Positions 8,910 through 16,662 of a stretch of 24,149 nt of DNA are shown here, one piece after another. This DNA comes from Flavobacteriales bacterium (lineage in GTDB: Bacteria > Bacteroidota > Bacteroidia > NS11-12g > UBA955). The stretch lies in NCBI GenBank assembly GCA_947450405.1, contig CANFVI010000005.1, positions 1-24,149 on the forward strand, written 5' to 3'. The translations under genes were made by a program, and so were the position numbers. The notes below the pieces were generated by a model, which saw only the letters and a list, made by a program, of their open reading frames with translations, did not search any database and was not told where the DNA came from. Within the stretch, counting starts at the first letter, position 1, and each line of letters opens with the position of its first letter.

Positions 8910-8963
8910 ACGTTATCGCTTCAAATTGCCATAATAAAGTGAATTTATCACCTAAAATAAACG

Positions 8964-9557
8964 TTACTTTTCTATCAAACTGGTAATATCGTTCGATAAT
9001 GGACCGGTAGTAGAAGCAAAATAGCCCAATAAATGACCACTTCCGTCAATTAAATATTTATTGAAATTCCATTTCACTTCTGAATCCAATACACCATTTT
9101 TTGACTTTTGACTCAACCAAGAGTAAAGAGGATGTTGATTTTGTCCTTTTACATCTATTTTTTGTGTCAGTTGAAACGTAACACCGTAATTCTTCTTGCA
9201 AAATGAACCAATTTGTTCTGAATTGCCAGGTTCTTGTCCGCCAAATTGATTGCAAGGACAACCAATGATGACAAGTTTTTCAGGATATTTTTCCTGAAGT
9301 TTTTGTAAATCTTCGTATTGCGGAGTAAAACCACATTCACTTGCCGTATTTACAAACAATATTTTTTTGCCCTTGAATTGATTTAAATCAATTGGAGTTT
9401 TCTCATCCAATGCCATAATTTTGATGCCATAAATAGATTCTGAAGGTTGACTTGATTGAACTGATTGTGCATCTATCGTTTTTGATTTCCCGAAAAAACA
9501 ACCCGTTAAAATTGCTATTATGCCCGAAGCGAGCAACTTTCTTTTTAAATTTCTCAT
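8964..9557 (-). CDS. Glutathione peroxidase-family lipoprotein (Cys type)
   Basis: Thiol peroxidase of the GPx family, which reduces H2O2 or organic hydroperoxides. The start at 9557 gives a 197-residue precursor with a lipoprotein signal (MRNLKRKLL...ILTGC, lipid Cys20), so the enzyme is probably membrane-anchored on the envelope side; an upstream ATG at 9584 would add 9 hydrophobic residues and overlap the -7 box. Catalytic residues visible are C75 (NTASECGFTPQ), Q108 (NQFGGQEPG) and the Trp/Asn of KWNFNKYL. C120 in FCKKNYG fits the resolving Cys of thioredoxin-dependent members, so thioredoxin-like partners are more likely reductants than glutathione. Divergent from the Omp28-like gene; 80 bases upstream of sucD on the same strand. 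Confidence 0.9.
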   Translation of the reverse strand: MRNLKRKLLASGIIAILTGCFFGKSKTIDAQSVQSSQPSESIYGIKIMALDEKTPIDLNQFKGKKILFVNTASECGFTPQYEDLQKLQEKYPEKLVIIGCPCNQFGGQEPGNSEQIGSFCKKNYGVTFQLTQKIDVKGQNQHPLYSWLSQKSKNGVLDSEVKWNFNKYLIDGSGHLLGYFASTTGPLSNDITSLIEK

Positions 9558-9571
9558 AATTATTAAAGAAA

Positions 9572-9579
9572 CAAAGATA
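9572..9579 (-). promoter_or_regulatory. Bacteroidota -7 box (TAnnTTTG) for the GPx-family gene
   Basis: Minus-strand TATCTTTG is an exact TAnnTTTG match, 14 bases before the chosen ATG at 9557. It supports that start over the ATG at 9584, which would lie upstream of the transcription start. Confidence 0.4.
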
Positions 9580-9610
9580 ACCAAACAAAGGTTTTCATTA
9601 TTTTCGTAGC

Positions 9611-10471
9611 ATGAGAATTTCTAATTTCTTTTTTGGAGGGATGTTTTTGGCATTTTCGCTCATGAGCTGCGAAGAAGAGAATCCACCAATCAAGTTTACC
9701 AAGTTTACCGAACGACCATTATTAGATACCACTTACATGAGTGCTGTTCCAACAGCCCAAACAAAAAAGGTTTTTTTGGCTGATGTAACTGGAGTACGTT
9801 GTAACAACTGTCCGCGTGCGGCACAAAAAGCATTCGACCTAGAAGCTGCCAATCCAGGCAAGTTAGAAATTATGGCTATCTATCCAACTTACAAACCACT
9901 TTCTAATCCTTGGGGACCTCCTTATGATACCTTAAATACCCAAGATGCCGATGACTTGGCAAATTCTGTAGGAGTAGTTTCAGCTTTGCCTTCTGGTATC
10001 ATTGATAACATTTCATACAATGGCAAACGTTTGATAGATGAAAACTCTTGGTCGGTAATCTTCGATGCCCAAAAAGTAAAAACTACCCCAATAAATATTG
10101 ATATCGTTGCCAAATGGCTGTCGGCCGATAACAAAGGAAGGATTGAAGTAAAAGCAATTGCCAATACTGCCATTTCAAATGGTGTGAGTTGGGTTATTGC
10201 CATTCTCGAAGACGATATAAAAGGTAAACAATCAACAGCTACCGGAACTGAGGATAATTATGATTTTAAACATGTGTTGCGCAAAATTGTAAATTCACCA
10301 ATGGGTGACCCTCTTCAAACTCCTATGGTTGCTGGCTTTACAACAGAGAAGCACTATTACATACCTAGAGTTGCCAAATGGAAACCAGAGAACTTGAGTT
10401 GTATTGTTTGGGTATTTGACAATACCACCAAAGAAATTTTGCAAGTAAATAAAGTGAAATTTTCAATGTAA
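9611..10471 (+). CDS. Omp28-related outer-membrane lipoprotein
   Basis: 286-residue precursor with a lipoprotein signal (lipobox LMSC, Cys20) followed at once by acidic residues (EEE), which resembles the surface-export signal of some Bacteroidota lipoproteins; surface exposure is an inference. The region VFLADVTGVRCNNCPRAAQ (about 54-72) is the Omp28-family hallmark, with a thioredoxin-like CxxC at C64-C67, and is followed by a thioredoxin-fold-like domain. The C-terminal half (about 150-286) looks like beta-sandwich sequence. Function of the family is not established. A near-match -7 box TATTTTCG lies at 9599-9606. The stop overlaps the xerD start by one base (TAATG), so the two are probably cotranslated. 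Confidence 0.8.
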   Translation: MRISNFFFGGMFLAFSLMSCEEENPPIKFTKFTERPLLDTTYMSAVPTAQTKKVFLADVTGVRCNNCPRAAQKAFDLEAANPGKLEIMAIYPTYKPLSNPWGPPYDTLNTQDADDLANSVGVVSALPSGIIDNISYNGKRLIDENSWSVIFDAQKVKTTPINIDIVAKWLSADNKGRIEVKAIANTAISNGVSWVIAILEDDIKGKQSTATGTEDNYDFKHVLRKIVNSPMGDPLQTPMVAGFTTEKHYYIPRVAKWKPENLSCIVWVFDNTTKEILQVNKVKFSM

Positions 10472-11373
10472 TGTTGGGTTGGGATGAAGCTATTGTTGGG
10501 TTTTCCCAATATTTAACCCTTGAAAAGTCTTTATCCAAACACAGTATTGAAGCATATCAACGCGATATCGAAAAATTGAAATCTTGGTCTCTTGGTGAAG
10601 GTTTTCAAAATTCTTTGTCCCTCAAAAGAAAAAATCTAGAACAGTTTTCTGCTTTTATTGCCGAATTGGGATTTCAAGCTACGTCGCAAGCTAGAATAGT
10701 TTCTGGTATTAGGGCATTTTATAAATACCTGGTGCTCGACGATTGGTTGGCAGAAAGTCCTGCCGATTTTTTAGAGCCTCCCAAAGTGGGTCGGAAATTA
10801 CCCGTGGTTTTGAGTCCCGATGAAATTGATGCAATGATCAATACCATTGACCGCTCAACCGACGAAGGTGAACGCAATGTGGCCATGCTAGAAACTTTGT
10901 ACAGTTGTGGTTTGAGGGTGTCGGAATTGGTGGGATTGAAAATCACCCATGTTCATTTGAACGAACAATATGTGCAGGTTTTAGGGAAGGGCAACAAAGA
11001 ACGCTTGGTGCCAATTTCTCAACGGGCATTAAAACACATCCAACTTTATACCAATAATATACGAAATAAACTCGACATTACCAAACAACACCGTGACTTG
11101 GTGTTTTTAAATCGTTACGGACGGGGCTTAACCCGGCAATCGGTTTTCTTGTTTATCAAAAAAGCGGCTTTAATGGCCGGAATAGACAAGGTAATTAGTC
11201 CCCACTCGTTTCGACATAGTTTTGCCACGCATTTGGTTGAGGCTGGTGCCGATTTGAGGGCAGTGCAAGAAATGTTGGGGCATGAGAGTATTACCACCAC
11301 AGAGATTTACACCCATTTAGATCGAAATTATTTGGCAGATACTTTAATAAAGTTCCACCCTAGATCGGTTTAG
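10471..11373 (+). CDS. xerD: Site-specific tyrosine recombinase XerC/XerD
   Basis: 300-residue tyrosine recombinase that resolves chromosome dimers at dif together with its partner and FtsK. All catalytic residues are present: R149 (CGLRVSEL), K173 (GKGNKE), H245 and R248 (HSFRHSFATH), H271 (LGHESI) and Y280 (TEIYTH). The N-terminal SAM-like core-binding domain covers about residues 5-90. Length and lack of extra domains fit housekeeping Xer rather than phage or transposon integrases, and no attachment sites or cargo genes surround it. XerD is preferred over XerC from general resemblance (GADLRAVQEMLGH), but the two cannot be firmly separated by eye. Overlaps the tail of the convergent GT2 gene by 4 bases. 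Confidence 0.9.
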   Translation: MLGWDEAIVGFSQYLTLEKSLSKHSIEAYQRDIEKLKSWSLGEGFQNSLSLKRKNLEQFSAFIAELGFQATSQARIVSGIRAFYKYLVLDDWLAESPADFLEPPKVGRKLPVVLSPDEIDAMINTIDRSTDEGERNVAMLETLYSCGLRVSELVGLKITHVHLNEQYVQVLGKGNKERLVPISQRALKHIQLYTNNIRNKLDITKQHRDLVFLNRYGRGLTRQSVFLFIKKAALMAGIDKVISPHSFRHSFATHLVEAGADLRAVQEMLGHESITTTEIYTHLDRNYLADTLIKFHPRSV

Positions 11374-12386
11374 TTAAACCAATTGCTCCAGGTTTTTTTA
11401 CCTTTCAGAAAATAACCAAATACCAAACTTGAATCAAGCACCCCCGATAATTGGCTTAATGGAACTGTGTTTTCAGATATTTTGAAATCGTTCTTATGCT
11501 TGTCGTAGTATTGGTGGGCTTTGATAATTTGAATTAGGTGCTTCGGTTTTCCTTGCATAAGGAACAAAACTCCCGCCAATGCATCAAACAATTTGCGCTG
11601 TAAAATTCTTTTAGATTTAATATTCTCTGGCAAATTCTTATGCAACATCAACAATGAGTTTCTGAAATTGAGGTATGTCTTTTTGGGATTTTGGTTAGAA
11701 AGGGTAGCGCCACCCATGTGGTAGAATGTGCTTTCGTGACAATTGTGAATGGTATAACCCAACAATTGCATTCTCCAACAAAGGTCAATTTCTTCCATGT
11801 GCGCAAAAAAAGCTTCGTCTAAGCCATTTGCTTTTTCCCAGGCTTCTCGTTTGATAAACATTGCTGCACCTGAGGCCCAGAATATTTGTCCCGACTCATT
11901 GTATTGACCATTGTCTGTTTCTACATTTCCAAAGATTCTTCCTTTACAAAAGGGATATCCAAAAATATCAATATAACCAGCAGCAGCACCTGCATATTCA
12001 AATTGAGAGCGGTTGAAATAATCTAAAATCTTGGGTTGGCAAGCACCGAAGTGAGGGTTGTTATTGGCAATTTCTAGAATAGGTTCAAGCCAATTTGGGC
12101 CTGGTTCTGCATCAGAATTCAGCAGTACAAAGTAATCGGCGGTTCTGTTTTTGAGGGACAAATTGTAGCCTCCTGCAAATCCAGAGTTATATGGCAAAAC
12201 AACCAATTCTAAATTAGGATAAGTTGCTTTTACAAATTCTACAGAATCATCGGTACTGGCATTGTCAACTACAACCACCTTGCAGTTAGGGTAATTAGAA
12301 TTCGCAATGACTTGCGGCAAACATTTTTCTAAAATACTCCTGGTGTTGTAATTTAAAATGACAATATCAACTGACGGTTGGATCAT
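11370..12386 (-). CDS. Glycosyltransferase family 2 protein (rhamnosyltransferase-like)
   Basis: Cytoplasmic GT-A glycosyltransferase of 338 residues. Seen are VDIVILNYNT (6-15), the nucleotide-binding VVVVDNASTDDS (37-48), the DxD-like NSDAEPG (metal-binding D92-A-E94), and the catalytic-loop HMEEIDLCWR near 190-200. The pattern is that of GT2 enzymes adding sugars such as rhamnose to surface polysaccharide; the actual sugar is unknown. No membrane helix typical of processive synthases is clear. Third gene of a minus-strand operon; it starts 2 bases after the 124-residue gene, which itself overlaps the T9SS cargo gene. Confidence 0.88.
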   Translation of the reverse strand: MIQPSVDIVILNYNTRSILEKCLPQVIANSNYPNCKVVVVDNASTDDSVEFVKATYPNLELVVLPYNSGFAGGYNLSLKNRTADYFVLLNSDAEPGPNWLEPILEIANNNPHFGACQPKILDYFNRSQFEYAGAAAGYIDIFGYPFCKGRIFGNVETDNGQYNESGQIFWASGAAMFIKREAWEKANGLDEAFFAHMEEIDLCWRMQLLGYTIHNCHESTFYHMGGATLSNQNPKKTYLNFRNSLLMLHKNLPENIKSKRILQRKLFDALAGVLFLMQGKPKHLIQIIKAHQYYDKHKNDFKISENTVPLSQLSGVLDSSLVFGYFLKGKKTWSNWFN

Positions 12387-12388
12387 TG

Positions 12389-12763
12389 TTAATTTGCTTT
12401 TGCCACTTTCTTAAATGGCATAAAAATAAACTGTGAATGTTGTCCGAACAGCCATAAAATGCACATGTTTTTACTTGTATCGCCGAAGGCTTTTATGAAT
12501 TGGTCTTTGCGGTCATCTGTGAGGATATTCAATTCTATTAACCTTTCCATCACGGTTGCATTGATTGAAAAAGGGAAATCAAATTCAGATCTATCAATAA
12601 TCAATTCTCCAATTTTCGCGTCTTCTTGGTGTGCAACAAAAATTGGGTATTCAGAAAATCCTCCTTGTATGATGTCGTCACTTACTTCTTTCAGCATTTC
12701 ATTAATCTCATTGAGTTGAGATTCAAGAGTGGTAAGTGCAGCTTCTATTTCTTTATTCAACAT
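12389..12763 (-). CDS. Conserved Bacteroidota small protein, function unknown
   Basis: 124 residues, no signal peptide or membrane helix. The N terminus (about 1-35) is a probable coiled coil or long helix rich in Glu, Leu and Asn (LTTLESQLNEINEMLKEVSD). The remainder alternates beta-like strands: GFSEYPIFVAHQEDAKIGELIID, SINATVMERLIELNIL and a C-terminal CILWLFGQHSQFIFMPF. I recall similar unnamed proteins in many Bacteroidota genomes, but no function. The ATG overlaps the stop of the upstream T9SS cargo gene by one base and the gene ends 2 bases before the GT2 start, so it is translated as part of that operon. Confidence 0.75.
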   Translation of the reverse strand: MLNKEIEAALTTLESQLNEINEMLKEVSDDIIQGGFSEYPIFVAHQEDAKIGELIIDRSEFDFPFSINATVMERLIELNILTDDRKDQFIKAFGDTSKNMCILWLFGQHSQFIFMPFKKVAKAN

Positions 12764-15231
12764 TATCTTTCAATTTTAATTTTCTGCGTGAAAGATTTTT
12801 CAGTGGTAACTACTTGAACAAAATAAATTCCTTCTGCCAAATCACACACGTCTATTTTGTTGTCTTCAACTCTATTTACATTCTTGCAAATTTTGCCATT
12901 TAAATCATAAACATTGATTGCTTGAATGGTGGTTTGAATATTTAATTTTACGGTTAAATATTTACTCGCAGGATTTGGATATAAACTTACAAGTTTGAGT
13001 TTTTCAATTTTCTGGGTGCTACTCAGTGGCGAAAGTTTAATAGCCCACATTCCTCTTCCATGGGTATAAAGGAATAAGGTTCTGTCTGAATTTCTCATTT
13101 TGATTTCGTGCACTTCTACGTTTGGAATACGTGTGTCTTTGGTCCAAGTTTTTCCGCCGTCAACGGTAAAGTAAAAGCCATAATCAGTTGCTGCGAATAT
13201 TTTATTTTCAGGATCTTGAGGGTCAACAGCAACCATATTTACTGGCAAACCAGGAGGTAAATTTCCTGAAATATTTTCCCAAAGTGGGGTAGAAGTTTCA
13301 AGGTTGCTAGCTTTCCAAACACGACCTTGGTTACTTACAGTAGTAAAGGCAACAAAAACTTGATATTTATTAACTGGGTTAATGGTTATGCCATTTATGA
13401 AATCACTTGTAATAGATGCTGGAACTGAATTATTGAAACTCACTTCCGTACCAATTGCAGTTCTTGCATTTTCTAGCTTATACAATTGTGCTGCTGCTCC
13501 TCCGTAATAGAACACAGGGTCGGCATCTTCCGAAGAAGCCAAGGCTTTGATACTAGAACGAGATGTTTTATTGATTTTTTCCCATGCATCACCCCCGTTT
13601 GTAGTTCTATAAACGCCACTGTTGGTTCTATAAAATAACATATATTGATCTGCCGGATTCATGGTGTAAGCGTTAATAAAGCTAATACCGTCTGTTGTGA
13701 ATCGAGAATCAGAAATACTCGTACTGTTGGAAGATCCCATGATTGAGAAATTATCCAAACGATTAATTCCTTCATTTTGGTAAGAAACGTAGGCAACATC
13801 GCCATCTTGTTGGCCAATATGACAATAAGCACCGTCTCCACCAAATATTTGAGAAGTATTCAATGCACCAGTTGAAAACTGCGTTCCATTGTCTTGTGCT
13901 CCTGCAACTGCCCTAATTCCAGTTAAATCGTAGCTGCCGGCATAAAACTGAGTAACGTTATAGCCAGTGTTGAGATTGCCAAGGGCAGTTTGACTGCTCC
14001 ATTTAAATCTGTAAATTCCTCCGTCGGTACCCACAAGGTATTCATTGCTTGCAGTTGAAAAAGCTGCAAAAGCGTGATTATCGGCATGGATGCCTTTCAG
14101 CGATGACCATGAATTACCTCCGTTTGTTGACGATGCTGAATATTGGCAACCGGCAAATATTTTATTCGTATCTACAGCACTAACACCAATTGTTACGCAA
14201 TATGCTTGTTGACCAGTTCCACTTGCTGTTGGCGTTGTTTTTAATTTCCAAGTTTTGCCACCATCGCTACTTTTGTAAAATGCCGCTGGTCCGGTGTTGT
14301 AGTCCCATCCTTCAAATAATGCATAAATTACATTTGGGAATTTTTTAGAGTTGGCCATTTCAATAAGTCTGTATGTTCCTGCAACTGGTTTAGAAGGGAA
14401 AGTAACAGGAATGAAAGTGCCTGCTTTTCCATTGCTATCTGAATAATAAACGTTGTTAGATTGTTGTGAAATCAACACACGTCCTGAAGGCAAACATAAA
14501 ATATCATTTACCTGTTTATTTCCAGCGGTATACACCGCTGACCAAGAAGCTCCTTTGTTGGTTGAACGGAACATTCCGGCTGTATTTGTGCCAACGAAAA
14601 TGGTATTGCTATCAGATTTTGAGTGTTCAATATCCCAAATTGCATCAAATCCGCCAAGAGTTGCAGTTGAACTTAATTGGTTAAAAGTTTTACCTCTATC
14701 AGATGATTTGAAAACACCATTTCCAGGGTTATGTAATCCACCGTAACGACATTCTCCTGTTCCGTAGTAAATTTCATCGTTATTAAAAGGATTTGAAGTG
14801 ATGCAGCTTGGTTGCAGTGTGATTTCTTGGTCGTTTAATGCTTTCCAAGTTTTACCACCATTTTCTGAACGCCACATACCACCAGAAATCCCACCTGCCA
14901 AAATTAAATTGTCGTTTGTTGGGTCAATCCAAAGGACGCGTGTTCTTCCACCCACATTGTTTGGGCCAATTTCCATTACTGTATCAATTGTGCTTCCATT
15001 GGCTCTGTTGCTAATTTGAGAATGATCCCATTTGCTCCAAGTATTTCTTAACCATGAAGGAATTTCACCGTTGGCGTTTTTTCTTTCGTTAAACCATTGT
15101 TCAAAATAACCTGGATTTTCGCCAAAAATATGGGGTGTATGTTTAGGTTTCAATAAAATACCTATTGAAAACAAACCTATAAAAATGATGCTTAAAGAGA
15201 GTGCGCTTATGGCTCTTTGGAATTTGAACAT
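12763..15231 (-). CDS. Secreted BNR/Asp-box (sortilin-like) repeat protein with T9SS type A sorting domain
   Basis: 822-residue secreted protein. A signal peptide-like N terminus (MFKFQRAISALSLSIIFIGL) is followed by a beta-propeller region with at least seven Asp-box/BNR motifs of the form S-x-D/N-x-G-x-T/S-W, for example SENGGKTWKAL, SSDGGKTWKLK, STNGGNSWSSL, TTNGGDAWEKI and TVDGGKTWTKD. The last ~75 residues begin SLYPNPASKYLTVKLN and end EGIYFVQVVTTEKSFTQKIKIER: a typical type A C-terminal signal that directs export through the type IX system and attachment to the cell surface. BNR repeats occur in sialidases, sortilins and photosystem assembly factors; no sialidase arginine triad could be assigned, so an adhesive or binding role is as likely as an enzymatic one. 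First gene of a three-gene operon. Confidence 0.9.
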   Translation of the reverse strand: MFKFQRAISALSLSIIFIGLFSIGILLKPKHTPHIFGENPGYFEQWFNERKNANGEIPSWLRNTWSKWDHSQISNRANGSTIDTVMEIGPNNVGGRTRVLWIDPTNDNLILAGGISGGMWRSENGGKTWKALNDQEITLQPSCITSNPFNNDEIYYGTGECRYGGLHNPGNGVFKSSDRGKTFNQLSSTATLGGFDAIWDIEHSKSDSNTIFVGTNTAGMFRSTNKGASWSAVYTAGNKQVNDILCLPSGRVLISQQSNNVYYSDSNGKAGTFIPVTFPSKPVAGTYRLIEMANSKKFPNVIYALFEGWDYNTGPAAFYKSSDGGKTWKLKTTPTASGTGQQAYCVTIGVSAVDTNKIFAGCQYSASSTNGGNSWSSLKGIHADNHAFAAFSTASNEYLVGTDGGIYRFKWSSQTALGNLNTGYNVTQFYAGSYDLTGIRAVAGAQDNGTQFSTGALNTSQIFGGDGAYCHIGQQDGDVAYVSYQNEGINRLDNFSIMGSSNSTSISDSRFTTDGISFINAYTMNPADQYMLFYRTNSGVYRTTNGGDAWEKINKTSRSSIKALASSEDADPVFYYGGAAAQLYKLENARTAIGTEVSFNNSVPASITSDFINGITINPVNKYQVFVAFTTVSNQGRVWKASNLETSTPLWENISGNLPPGLPVNMVAVDPQDPENKIFAATDYGFYFTVDGGKTWTKDTRIPNVEVHEIKMRNSDRTLFLYTHGRGMWAIKLSPLSSTQKIEKLKLVSLYPNPASKYLTVKLNIQTTIQAINVYDLNGKICKNVNRVEDNKIDVCDLAEGIYFVQVVTTEKSFTQKIKIER

Positions 15232-15236
15232 ATATA

Positions 15237-15244
15237 CAAATATA
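15237..15244 (-). promoter_or_regulatory. Bacteroidota -7 box (TAnnTTTG) for the T9SS cargo operon
   Basis: Minus-strand TATATTTG, an exact TAnnTTTG match, 5 bases before the ATG at 15231, the same near-leaderless spacing as aat. The 178-base divergent gap (15232-15409) holds this box and the one for the serine hydrolase at its two ends; nothing else recognisable lies between. Confidence 0.42.
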
Positions 15245-15385
15245 ATAAAAAAAGCAATTACCTAAAGGAAGTAATCGTTGTATTTGTTAAGATATCGGAT
15301 AGTTAATAGTAAACAATTCGTTACCAAATTGAAAAGATACGATTATCATTTTAGCCGTTTAATTATTTTAAAACCAATTTCTAAA

Positions 15386-15393
15386 TATATTTG
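15386..15393 (+). promoter_or_regulatory. Bacteroidota -7 box (TAnnTTTG) for the serine hydrolase
   Basis: TATATTTG, an exact match, 16 bases before the ATG at 15410. Its survival suggests the broken downstream gene may still be transcribed. Confidence 0.42.
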
Positions 15394-15409
15394 TTATTAA
15401 CCACACACA

Positions 15410-16567
15410 ATGATGAAAAAATATAGAACCCTCCTAATTGCAATTCTCTCTTTGGTCTTTTTGAGTGCAATTGTTTATTTGTCGCCATATAGATATTTGG
15501 TGAAAGGAATAAGCCTAACCTATTTAAAAGGTGAAAAATCAGCGAATTATTTAGATTGGAAAGACTTCGATTTGCGCAAAATGCAAAACAATCCCGACAA
15601 AATTTATATCATCCCGTCAAAAACTTATGCCAAAACCAATGGGTTAGATAAAAAGCTGCTTGATATGTTAACCAAAACAAATTCAGGCTCTTACATTGTT
15701 ATAAAAAACGACACCATTGTTTCTGAACACTACTTCAATGGTATATCTGATTCATCTCAAACCAACTCATTTTCTATGGCCAAAACCATCACAACTTTGT
15801 TGGTGCAAAAAGCCATTCAAGATAAAATTATTGCGTCTTGGGATGACAAGGTGATTGATTATTTGCCTTGGTTAACTGGTGAATTTGCAAAGGATGTTAC
15901 ACTTCGTCATTTGTCAACAATGACAGCTGGTTTGGATTGGGATGAGAGTTATTTGTCGCCATTTGGAGTTACAGCCAAAGCTTATTACAGCAATGATGTG
16001 GAAGGAGTTTTGAAGCAGGTTGCTGTTACAAAAAAGCCAGGTGAGAATTTTCAATATCAAAGTGGAGCAACGCAGTTGTTGGGATTTGTATTGAAAAAAG
16101 CGCTCGACAAAACTGGAAAATATAAATCTGTATCTGAATTTGCGCAAGCGAATTTATGGAATAAAATTGGTGCTGAATATCCAGCGTTTTGGTCGTTAGA
16201 TGCAGACAATGGAAAAGAGTTAACTTATTGTTGCTTTGATGCTACTGCAAGAGATTTCGCTAAACTGGGTCAATTGGTTTTGCATCATGGCAAAAGTGCT
16301 TGGGGGGAATCTATCATCGATTCTACATTTTTAGAAATGGCACAGCAACCATTCAAGAGTGCAAACTATTGACATTCATTTTGGATAGGAGAAGTTGATG
16401 GAATAACATTTCCATATTTCCAAGGCATGAGAGGTCAATATATTGCAATTGCTAAAAACCAAAATGCAGTAATAGTAAGAACCGGAAATGGCATTGATAA
16501 ATCACATGGTGGCCCCGTGTTTGATTGCATCAAAACGTATGTAAGAGAAGGTGTGAAGTTGAAGTAA
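15410..16567 (+). pseudogene. Beta-lactamase-family serine hydrolase interrupted by an in-frame TGA
   Basis: A class C beta-lactamase/penicillin-binding-protein-like hydrolase (PF00144 type). Residues 1-25 form a membrane anchor or uncleaved signal; the nucleophile motif is S122-M-A-K125, and a Y-x-S motif (YQSGATQ) lies about 100 residues later. Codon 321 (16370-16372) is TGA, ending the protein at KSANY with 320 residues. The same frame stays open for 64 more codons to a TAA at 16565-16567, and that stretch reads as the family's C terminus (HSFWIGE, then YFQGMRGQYIAIAKNQNAVI with the RGQ element that usually replaces KTG). GGA to TGA would restore a YG-x-x-FW pattern like that of relatives. 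Thus a nonsense mutation, a sequencing error or, less likely, readthrough. The truncated product lacks the third active-site element and is probably inactive. Confidence 0.8.
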
Positions 16568-16653
16568 TTGCCTTAGATTAAGGTTGGTTTAATTCATTCA
16601 CTAGCAAAAATGTATCGTTTAGAAAGTTTTTTCTAAATGCTTTTTCTGTAATT

Positions 16654-16661
16654 TATATTTG
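16654..16661 (+). promoter_or_regulatory. Bacteroidota -7 box (TAnnTTTG) at the head of the envelope gene cluster
   Basis: TATATTTG, an exact match, lies immediately before the non-ATG start region of the 161-residue gene (first TTG at 16663). Initiation about 6-8 bases downstream would place the mRNA 5' end at or after the first TTG/GTG codons, favouring the TTG at 16669 as a leaderless start. It is the only such box noticed ahead of the cluster, which fits one long transcript. Confidence 0.4.
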
Positions 16662-16662
16662 T

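Noticed and set aside
10471..11373. Tyrosine recombinase as mark of an integrative element
   Set aside because: Length, intact Xer catalytic set, coupling to an Omp28-like gene, and absence of attachment repeats, relaxase or phage genes fit housekeeping XerC/XerD.
16370..16372. TGA read as Gly or Trp through an alternative genetic code
   Set aside because: The cyclase, RNase Z, HNH, 235- and 44-residue genes all end naturally in TGA, and tryptophan and glycine use ordinary codons throughout.
16571..16583. Inverted repeat CCTTA-GAT-TAAGG after the serine hydrolase
   Set aside because: Only 5 base pairs, AT-rich stem and no good T-tract; too weak to call a terminator.
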